7,818 bases of DNA. Origin: Candidatus Thorarchaeota archaeon. Its GTDB lineage: Archaea; Asgardarchaeota; Thorarchaeia; Thorarchaeales; Thorarchaeaceae. A program made the translations under genes and the position numbers. The notes below the pieces were generated by a model. It was not told the origin of the DNA. It was given only the letters and a program-made list of their open reading frames with translations, and ran no database searches. This document shows, in pieces, positions 1-6,700 of the stretch. The first letter of the stretch is position 1; each line of letters opens with the position of its first letter. Where the stretch lies: the NCBI GenBank assembly GCA_023134215.1, contig JAGLUV010000023.1, positions 1 through 7,818 of the forward strand, written 5' to 3'.

Positions 1-255
1 GGTACACCAAACGATAGAAACACCATCTTTGGATTCAACCTAGGACGCGACGGCAGCATGAGCTGTCATGATGTCGCTCTCTTTTTGGATGAGTCCAATA
101 TTGCTGTGAGAAGTGGACTTGTTTGTGCCCATCCTCTAATCAGGCCCATATCTTCTGAAGGAATTGTACAAGCCTCATTCCATGTCTACAATTCCCTTGA
201 AGAGGTCAATCGTCTGATAGACGGTCTACGTTTGATATGCAAGCATTTGCTCTGA
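1..255 (+). CDS. sufS: SufS-like cysteine desulfurase, C-terminal part (5' end outside window)
   Basis: This is the C-terminal 84 residues of a class V (PLP-dependent) aminotransferase-fold cysteine desulfurase, the enzyme that removes sulfur from cysteine as an enzyme persulfide for Fe-S cluster assembly. The frame is open from base 1 and stops with TGA at 253-255, so the PLP lysine and most of the enzyme lie to the left of the window. The diagnostic stretch is IAVRSGLVCAHPL. Its cysteine (codon 124-126) sits where the persulfide-carrying cysteine of SufS-type enzymes lies (R-x-G-x-x-C-A-x-P). The following ASFHVYNSLEEVNRLIDGL matches the usual SufS ending (ASx-x-YN-x-x-EE). An internal ATG at 58 is not a real start, because homology continues upstream of it. 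It is convergent with the small membrane-protein gene, with about 20 bases between them. No SufBC or SufE partner is visible. SufS and the related CsdA cannot be separated on this fragment. Confidence 0.85.
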   Translation, partial: GTPNDRNTIFGFNLGRDGSMSCHDVALFLDESNIAVRSGLVCAHPLIRPISSEGIVQASFHVYNSLEEVNRLIDGLRLICKHLL

Positions 256-275
256 TGTGGATTAAACGCAATTCA

Positions 276-524
276 CTAACCGAGGCTGAACATTGGAGGA
301 TACATGACGAAGTACTGAATTATGATTGCCAAAAGTATACCACTAAACACTAGTCCCTTACCTCTTTTCATATTGGCTTCTGTAAACCATAATATCGCTC
401 CAATGAGCACAATAACGCTTGCCGAAACTCGACCAATAAAAATCAAAAAATCCCATATCTCGCTGAAATACCCTGCAATGAGAATCGCGAAATCAGTAAG
501 TGGGCTTAGCAATTCAAAGAACAT
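276..524 (-). CDS. small two-helix membrane protein, VirB2/CedA1-like topology
   Basis: A small hydrophobic protein, 82 residues from the ATG at 524-522 or 89 from a GTG at 545-543. I prefer the ATG because a GTGAG sequence lies six bases before it, while nothing comparable precedes the GTG. Seen in the 82-residue form: an amphipathic or hydrophobic N-terminal segment (about 4-24), a first transmembrane helix (about 26-47, with GRVSASVIVLIGAILWF), a short polar basic loop (TEANMKRGKG, 48-57), a second helix (about 58-74, GLVFSGILLAIIIQYF) and a short Pro-rich tail. Two helices joined by a short basic loop is the layout of VirB2/TrbC conjugative pilins and of the crenarchaeal CedA1/TedC proteins, but such short sequences diverge fast, so this is an inference from topology. 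It follows glmS on the same strand by 24-45 bases and could be co-transcribed with it. No clear signal-peptidase site was seen. It could instead be an unrelated small membrane protein. Confidence 0.65.
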   Translation of the reverse strand: MFFELLSPLTDFAILIAGYFSEIWDFLIFIGRVSASVIVLIGAILWFTEANMKRGKGLVFSGILLAIIIQYFVMYPPMFSLG

Positions 525-569
525 TGGCTTCTCACAGTAGTCCACTTGTCAATGAAGGATTTAAGGTCC

Positions 570-2393
570 TTAAAGCACTGTAACTGACTTGGCAAGGTTT
601 CGAGGTTTGTCAGGATCGTATCCATTTCTTGTCGCCATATAATAACTAAAGAGCTGTAAGGGAACTACATACACCATTGTTGAGAACTCTGGTTCGACTC
701 CTGCAGGAACTGTGAATGTATGATCTGATAGGCTTTCCAAGTCAATATCACCTTCCTCGATTACGGAAATAATGGAAGCCCCTCTTGCTTTCATCTCCAT
801 AATGTTTCCGATGACGCAACTTCTGGTTCCATCATTGGGCACCACGAAAATGACCGGATAGTCGCTCTGAACAAGGGCGATTGGTCCGTGTTTGGATTCG
901 CCTGCAGAGTATCCCTCCGCATGATTGTAAGCAATCTCCTTGAGCTTAAGGGCTCCTTCATATGCTGTGGCCATGGAAACCCCCCGTCCTAAGAACAGAA
1001 GACTCGGCTTGTCATATAGAATGCCAGCTAATCGCCTTGCCCGCTCTTCTTGTGTTGAGATGACCGTTGAAACAATCTCGGGGATTCCCTGCAAAGATTG
1101 ACGTTTTCTCTCTATCTCTTTGGAATCGATGAACCCCGTAAGCTCTCCCAGGGCAAGTGCAATCTGAGCAAGCGAAGTGAGCTGGACCATGAATGTCTTT
1201 GTAGCAGCCACGCCAATCTCAGGCCCTGCCTGTGTGATAACAGTATAATCAGCCATTCTCGTGATGGAACTACCTATCACATTTGTTACTGCAAGCACCT
1301 TGACACCAAATTTCTGCGCATACCTGACAGCTGTAATCGTGTCAGTTGTTTCCCCAGACTGTGTGATTGCAACTATACAATCATCTTTGGATAAAGCACC
1401 ATAGACTGTGTCCGGAAAATCACTAGCCAGTTCAAAGGTCGGAAGGATTCCAGCGATTGATGCAAACATGTGACGTGATGCCATAGCAGCATGTCCAGAT
1501 GTTCCCATTGCAAGTAGATAGACTCGTCGTGCATTATGTATGAGCTTGGCAGCGCCCTCTATTACTTCTGATTTCAATCGAAGTGTATTCGCTATTGCTT
1601 CAGGCTGTTCATGTATTTCTTTCAACATGAAATGCGGAAAACCACTTTTCTGTGCTTGATCTGCAGTCCAACTAATTTTTATTGTTTCCCGATTCACAGG
1701 CGTGTTATCGCTGAGTTTCCTGATTTCAACACCATCCACTGATAATGTAGCCATCTCGCCATCTAGCAGGAGAATCATGTTGCTAGTCATCGGCAAGAAT
1801 GCCGGAATATCCGAGGAAACATACGATACACCATCTTCCCTTCCAAGGACAAGTGGATTTCCATTGCGTGTGCATACAATCTTGTTAGGTTCCTTTGTTG
1901 ACATTGTTACTATAGCATAAGTACCCTCAATCTGCTTTGTGACCTCTTTAAGAGAGGTCGCAAGGTCCATCCCCTCTTTCATATGCTCCTCAATCAAATG
2001 TGGAATTATTTCCGTATCTGTTTCAGACTCGAACTTGTGACCTCTTGACTGCAAATCTGCTCTTAGCTGAAGGAAATTGTCTATCACTCCATTATGTATT
2101 ACAGCTATTTCGTTTTTGCAGTCAAAATGTGGATGTGAATTCATGAGCGACGGAATACCATGTGTTGCCCAGCGAGTGTGACCTATTCCAATGGATCCTG
2201 GAAGGTCATCAAGGTTCAGGCTTCTATGAACGTCATCGACATTGCCTTTGTCCTTCTTTATGTGCAGATGATTGTCAGCAATAGTAGTAATGCCTACGGA
2301 ATCGTAACCCCTGTATTCAAGACGTTTCAAGGCTTGGTGAAGAAATGAGGCAACTTCGCCTCGCCTTTGAACAACACCGATTATTCCGCACAT
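570..2393 (-). CDS. glmS: glutamine--fructose-6-phosphate aminotransferase (isomerizing)
   Basis: Makes glucosamine-6-phosphate from fructose-6-phosphate and glutamine, the first committed step to UDP-GlcNAc. In an archaeon this would feed N-glycans and other surface glycans. The protein is cytosolic. At 607 residues it is full length for the family (E. coli about 609). Seen: an N-terminal Ntn glutaminase domain (about 1-225) starting MCGIIGVV, with Cys2 as nucleophile, HTRWATHG at 72-79, SHPH at 86-89, HNG at 100-102 and SETDTE at 123-128. Two SIS sugar-isomerase domains follow. The first has GTSGHA (297-302), TQSGETTDT (344-352) and ATKTF (397-401). The second has FLGRG (467-471) and the ALKLKEIAYNHAEGYSAGE stretch leading to KHGP (501-504). 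The canonical C-terminal tail PRNLAKSVTV carries the catalytic lysine (Lys602). No key residue is missing. The ATG start leaves Cys2 exposed after Met removal, as the mechanism requires. It lies 85 bases downstream of rpsJ on the same strand. Confidence 0.97.
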   Translation of the reverse strand: MCGIIGVVQRRGEVASFLHQALKRLEYRGYDSVGITTIADNHLHIKKDKGNVDDVHRSLNLDDLPGSIGIGHTRWATHGIPSLMNSHPHFDCKNEIAVIHNGVIDNFLQLRADLQSRGHKFESETDTEIIPHLIEEHMKEGMDLATSLKEVTKQIEGTYAIVTMSTKEPNKIVCTRNGNPLVLGREDGVSYVSSDIPAFLPMTSNMILLLDGEMATLSVDGVEIRKLSDNTPVNRETIKISWTADQAQKSGFPHFMLKEIHEQPEAIANTLRLKSEVIEGAAKLIHNARRVYLLAMGTSGHAAMASRHMFASIAGILPTFELASDFPDTVYGALSKDDCIVAITQSGETTDTITAVRYAQKFGVKVLAVTNVIGSSITRMADYTVITQAGPEIGVAATKTFMVQLTSLAQIALALGELTGFIDSKEIERKRQSLQGIPEIVSTVISTQEERARRLAGILYDKPSLLFLGRGVSMATAYEGALKLKEIAYNHAEGYSAGESKHGPIALVQSDYPVIFVVPNDGTRSCVIGNIMEMKARGASIISVIEEGDIDLESLSDHTFTVPAGVEPEFSTMVYVVPLQLFSYYMATRNGYDPDKPRNLAKSVTVL

Positions 2394-2461
2394 CTCAAAG
2401 ATGCCCCGATAAACTACTGTGACCGACCTTACTTACACTAACTTGAAAGAGCGTGTGAAAG

Positions 2462-2472
2462 AGATAAATGTT
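2462..2472 (-). promoter_or_regulatory. candidate TATA box for glmS
   Basis: On the minus strand the gap between rpsJ and glmS contains ACATTTATCTC, with a TTTATC core. It starts about ten bases after the rpsJ stop and about 70 bases before the glmS ATG, which would give a leader of about 45 bases. If real, glmS has its own promoter and is not only read through from rpsJ. The T-rich sequence could equally serve as the rpsJ transcription terminator, since archaeal termination relies on T-tracts. Confidence 0.2.
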
Positions 2473-2478
2473 GACCAA

Positions 2479-2790
2479 CTAACCAGTTAGCTCAATCTCG
2501 ATGTATACCGAGTCTGGAATTCTTACACGCATTATCTGGCGTATAGCGCGTTCATCTGCATCAATATCTATTAGACGTTTATGAACCCTCATTTCCCACT
2601 TATCCCACGATTCGGAGCCTTGACCACATGGAGTCTTGCGAGTTGGTACTACCATTCGTCGGGTTGGCAGTGGAATAGGACCCGCCATTCGGACGCCTGT
2701 CTTGCGTGTTATGCGCTTAATTTGATTGCAAACACCATCAAGATCTTCTGTACTTGTGCTTGATAGTCGAATTCTGGCTTTCTGAGTCAT
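2479..2790 (-). CDS. rpsJ: small ribosomal subunit protein uS10 (S10), archaeal type
   Basis: Component of the 30S head. The 103 residues match the usual archaeal uS10 length. Recognisable blocks: [15 protein letters not shown] at the N-terminus (beta strand then helix), [20 protein letters not shown] at 35-54 (the extended loop that penetrates the ribosome, with GPIPLPT almost invariant), [22 protein letters not shown] at 55-76 (archaeal/eukaryotic form of the R-x-HKR-x-I block), then [25 protein letters not shown]. The ATG at 2790 gives the standard N-terminus. A GTGGAG sequence lies about 12 bases before it, farther than normal for a Shine-Dalgarno. In many archaea and bacteria this gene sits beside the elongation factor Tu/EF-1A gene. 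Here its upstream neighbour is a divergent isopentenyl phosphate kinase, so it has left that context. glmS follows on the same strand. Confidence 0.96.
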   Translation of the reverse strand: MTQKARIRLSSTSTEDLDGVCNQIKRITRKTGVRMAGPIPLPTRRMVVPTRKTPCGQGSESWDKWEMRVHKRLIDIDADERAIRQIMRVRIPDSVYIEIELTG

Positions 2791-2979
2791 TTGGAATTAC
2801 AGCTCCACTTGATAGGGCATCCAAGGCAACCGTCTTGCATCCTGATAAAAAGATTGTCTTGTGGAGCGCATTATGAAGGTATGCAGCTGCTTCCAAACAA
2901 ATAACGGGATAATAGCCATCTCTATCCAAAAATCAATGTACGGTATGTCCATAAGCACGCATTTTCTTTCCGAACCCAA
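2791..2979. other. divergent intergenic region between rpsJ and isopentenyl phosphate kinase
   Basis: These 189 bases separate two divergently read genes and must hold both promoters. Two short minus-strand open frames cross the gap, one running into the rpsJ start in another frame and one overlapping the kinase start. Neither resembles a known family, so I regard them as chance. I found no tRNA-like cloverleaf, no box C/D pair and no long inverted repeat. The only promoter-like element seen is the T-rich stretch at 2844-2853 on the rpsJ side. Confidence 0.6.
2844..2853 (-). promoter_or_regulatory. candidate TATA box for rpsJ
   Basis: Read on the minus strand this is TCTTTTTATC, similar to the archaeal box A consensus (TTTATA-like). 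It lies about 57 bases before the rpsJ ATG. Using the normal 25-base spacing, transcription would start near 2822 and give a leader of about 30 bases. The call rests on sequence resemblance alone. Confidence 0.25.
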
Positions 2980-3783
2980 GTGTTGCATTTGAAATTTCTT
3001 ACACTTGTGAAACTGGGCGGTTCAGTAATAACTCAGAAAAAACTCTCTCCGCCTACTGTCAACAAGATGGCACTTAATCGTATTGCCAAAGAGCTCCGAA
3101 TTCACAAAGGGCCTCTAATTGTCGTTCTCGGAGGGGGTGCACATGGTCACCAAGCTGCACACGCGTATGGATTTGGAGATGCATCTACGCCACTAGAGAA
3201 ACTTCTCGCCGGCATTCCATCAATACGGCACAATATGACGCTATTATCACTTGAGGTTGAACAAATACTAAATGCCAATGGCATCCCATCTGTTGCAATT
3301 CCACCATTTGCCTCAGTTAGAATGCACGATGGCGCGATATCGAATTTTCCTACAGACATAATCAAAGGAGTCCTTGAGGCTCATTGTGCAGTTATCATCC
3401 ACGGCGATGTGTGCCTTGACGATGTTCAAGGGGCCTCCATCCTAAGTGGCGATACCATTTCGGTCTACCTAGCAAAAGCATTGGATATCCAAAGAGTATT
3501 CGTCGGAACAGATGTAGATGGCATACTCGAAGAAGATCCCCGTATCAATCCGAATGCTGCTCTCGTATCTGTGATTGACAGTTCCAATAAGGACTCCATC
3601 CTCGCAGGCATAGGGGCTTCCTCAGCCACAGATGTTACGGGAGGAATGGCACTGAAGACACAAGAGCTTTTAGAGCTAGCCAATCAGACAGCTCAGGTTG
3701 CAATCTTCAACCTCACGGTTTCAGGGCGTCTAGCCGCTCTTCTCGAAGGCAAATCAACTACTTGTACCAGAATGAAACTCTGA
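2980..3783 (+). CDS. isopentenyl phosphate kinase (amino-acid-kinase fold)
   Basis: Phosphorylates isopentenyl phosphate to isopentenyl diphosphate with ATP, the last step of the archaeal alternative mevalonate pathway for ether-lipid isoprenoids. About 267 residues, full length. Seen: VKLGGSVIT at 10-18 (the phosphate-binding strand and loop with Lys11), GGGAHGHQAA at 51-60, in which His57 aligns with the catalytic histidine that distinguishes isopentenyl phosphate and fosfomycin kinases from other amino-acid kinases, HGDVCLDDVQGASILSGDT at 141-159 (family signature), VGTDVDGILEEDP at 175-187 (nucleotide-side motif) and TDVTGGMALK at 217-226. The start is uncertain. The frame opens with GTG at 2980, but TTG at 2989 would give the more typical MKFLTLVKLGGS, and neither has a Shine-Dalgarno. 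It is divergent from rpsJ and convergent with the ATPase gene. No other mevalonate-pathway gene is in the window. A FomA-like kinase is the less likely alternative. Confidence 0.93.
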   Translation: MLHLKFLTLVKLGGSVITQKKLSPPTVNKMALNRIAKELRIHKGPLIVVLGGGAHGHQAAHAYGFGDASTPLEKLLAGIPSIRHNMTLLSLEVEQILNANGIPSVAIPPFASVRMHDGAISNFPTDIIKGVLEAHCAVIIHGDVCLDDVQGASILSGDTISVYLAKALDIQRVFVGTDVDGILEEDPRINPNAALVSVIDSSNKDSILAGIGASSATDVTGGMALKTQELLELANQTAQVAIFNLTVSGRLAALLEGKSTTCTRMKL

Positions 3784-3787
3784 AACA

Positions 3788-6700
3788 CTAGATCAGCATT
3801 TCTGCAATCGCATCGTTCATCGTTTTCATAGTTAAATTAGCTGGAACTATAGCGCTATCATCAAGATACTCAGCCGCTGTTAGAAGGCATATCACTTGAG
3901 TCGATCCACAAATTCGGCATGCCAAATCACTATGAAGATTAAGAAGTGTATTAAGCTGTTGCTGCGTCGGAAATACAACATAGGACTTCTTACCAACGCA
4001 GAAATCGTAGTATTCATGGCCTTGAGAAACAGGCCCACTCTGCTTCCCAAGCTCTCCAATTAGTAGATTGATTGCTTTCTCCTTGAGATTTCCCAGTACT
4101 GATGAATTCACAATCCAGAGGCCTTTCTCAAAATCGGTATATCGCTTCTCACCTCCAACACGCAATGCCACAAGCACCTCGTCAGCAAGGAGTTCCGTGA
4201 GAGCACGCTTGCCTTCCTCGACACTCATGGGGGCTGATCTCCCTTTGAGCGACTGCAATGCAGTAGTTTCAATGAATTCCAAAAGGGCATCCCACACAAC
4301 ATATCCATCCGACAGACCAACGAAGTCTTCGATTAGACCAAACCAGAGACGCATTTGGACTGCACGACTCGTAGCTGAACCGATGTCATGCACAGCTCCC
4401 CTCAAATCAATTTCTTCCGATTTAGAGAAGCTAACAACCACACCTGGCTGCTCTTCAACCATTTCATTCCCGTGGGATCGTCCATGAACAAGATCATCCA
4501 CCGCCTTGTTTAGTGAGCTGGGAAACGCTGAGATCACAGTTACATCATCAAATGTGTCCGACCGGTCAGTGAATTCTCTTAGCTTGGCCGCGGCGATGCT
4601 TCCTCTCACCACTACCACCAATTTGTTGATATTGTTCCCAAGCTCACTCATACATACTCCAATCCGTTCCAGAACCGATTCTATGGAAGACGCTTTCAGA
4701 TGGTTTGGCAAGATGAGTATAGCATGATTGCCCACAACCAACTGTGCCCCATTCGAATCCAGCTTCTGGTATTCAGAGTTATGAACGGAGTCCAGACGTT
4801 GAATTATGTAGTCCATAATAATATCCTTAACAGCATCCAATTCTCTGCCTGGCAATGTAAACACGAAACCCCCAGGGACAAGTGAAAGTGCTTCGCGTGC
4901 AATAGTTCCCAGAGATACAAAGTCCCGGATTATCTCAGCAATGTCATTTTCAGCAAGTTGCGAATCCAGAGCCATCAATAAGCTCCTTATCTCGATTTCA
5001 GTGGCCATATCTCTAGATGCAAGAAAGGCCACAACATGGTTTCCCAGCTCACCCAACCGATCAAACACTACACTCTCAGGTTTGGCAATCGTAGACGTTT
5101 TGCGCACGATTGTGTTAAATTCAGTTTTCTCACAGCCTTGAATGACCGCATCCTTAGCCTCCTGCTTTGTGGTTTCAGACATGGGCAAAAACAGCTTGGC
5201 TGCAATTTCGAAAGTACTAGAATTCGGAACATGAATGAGGGCTCTGCCGCATTTCAGCGACTTAAGGTATTCCTCTTGTTCAGCATTGAGGGCCATATAC
5301 CTCGCGCCAATTGAGCTGTCGTATGGCAGACGAAATGTAATCTTGGTTGCAGTATTGGCCAAAATATTCGAGGAGATGTTCGGCCTTGTTGACACAACAA
5401 TGACTCCTTGTCCGGTGGCTCGTTGAAGCATAACCATTGACTCGCCAGTGGTGACATCTGCTGCAGAATGCCTTGTATAGCTCTCAGGCACCAAATTACT
5501 GGCCTCTTCAAGAACTACTACATGATGCAGTCCAGAGCTTATTCCGCGTTTCATAGCACTGTCAAATATTCTCTTGGCAACAAGATTGTAGAGAATCCGG
5601 ACAGCATCCATCCCGCCCACCCGTGCAACGTGGCGCATGTCGAATACCACACGTTTGTTCAACAGAGTAGAAATCTTGAGTGCTTTCGATCCTCCACTCA
5701 GTATGGACCCGAGGGGTTCACGCGATAATATCTCAAGACGATTTAGAAGCGCATCCCTGGTCATGTTTCCAAAGCGATCAGTGCCTGCCAGCTTCGAGAT
5801 AATCTTGTTGAGGGCCTGGACTGACTTTGTCTTACGCCTTGATTTTGCTAACTCCATTACTGATTCTCGCAAGAGCTTTTCCATAGCAGGTGAAAGTTCA
5901 GATGACAGACCTCTTTCATTTATGAGCTCCCTTAGAATCGCAAACGTTGCATGTGCATCTACCTCACTTGAATTCATTTCAGTATCTAACATATCTATCA
6001 CGAAAGAGGGATCTTCTCCCGGACTGAGTATGAGAATGTTTGAATCCCATCGTGCAAGGTCTGCGTATTCAGATCCCTTAATATCAAACACCCACCAAGG
6101 AACATTAGTTTTCAAGCTCAGTTCAAGCATCAATTTCTTCACAAGATTTGTCTTGCCCGTGCCAGTAGCACCGAGAACTGTAACATGCTCTCTCAACCAC
6201 TCCGGTTTAATCCCAATATCACTAATGCGTCGCCCTCCGTAGATTGTCTTTCCAATGATCAGCTCATTCTCTATCAGCTCCTTCAGTGGAACCGGAAAGA
6301 CTGGAGCCATGGTCGCTGTAATTACAGGAAGCTGTTGTACAGGGGTGTTTACGTAACCCACTAGGGAACTTGCATGAATTTTTTGACGTTTGAGATGCCG
6401 TCTGGTGAGAAATCTACATGCAGTTCTACCTCGAATTCTTCTTTTCTTCAAGGAGATGTTTCCCTCGCCTCCCCAAATCGAGGTGACAAGACCGTTTACA
6501 CCATTTGTCACCCTTTCAAGTTCAGCAGGGTTTCTTGCTTTTGCAAGAACGTATACAGAATTGTAAAACCAACCAGAATCACCTTGAATTCTCTCATGTT
6601 GGTCTAGAAGTTTTCTCTTGGTGGCATGATCAGCCAAGGAATCCTCATTCCTCAGCTCTTTTGCGCGAATATTCTTCCATTCTCCTTCCATTTTTCTCCT

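Noticed and set aside
555..571. AAGGA/TCCTT inverted repeat at the glmS stop as a terminator
   Set aside because: The stem is only five base pairs and is not followed by a T-tract in the direction of transcription. Archaea do not depend on such hairpins.
2479..2490. CTAAC-CA-GTTAG inverted repeat at the rpsJ stop codon
   Set aside because: Five-base arms at the end of a coding sequence whose codons explain the bases; too short to support a function.
2738..2929. Minus-strand 63-codon frame across the rpsJ start and the divergent gap
   Set aside because: It overlaps the well-supported rpsJ coding region by about 50 bases in another frame and matches no family I know. Its composition is not convincing enough to call a gene.
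2797..2988. Minus-strand 63-codon frame ending just before rpsJ
   Set aside because: It overlaps the kinase start on the other strand, is rich in Trp, Met and Gln with no recognisable motif, and lies where promoters for both flanking genes must be.
3784..3787. Possible frameshift or fusion at the junction of the kinase and ATPase genes
   Set aside because: The genes are on opposite strands, both end with normal stop codons and complete C-termini, and they simply converge with a very short gap.
4068..4487. Plus-strand 139-codon frame opposite the ATPase C-terminal region
   Set aside because: It is antisense to a continuous 1250-codon frame, and its Ser/Arg/Pro-rich translation shows no motif.
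5637..6242. Plus-strand 201-codon frame opposite the ATPase motor domain
   Set aside because: It lies fully antisense to the conserved Walker A to pre-Walker B region. Its low-complexity Ser/Arg/Leu-rich translation is typical of the complementary strand of a real gene.
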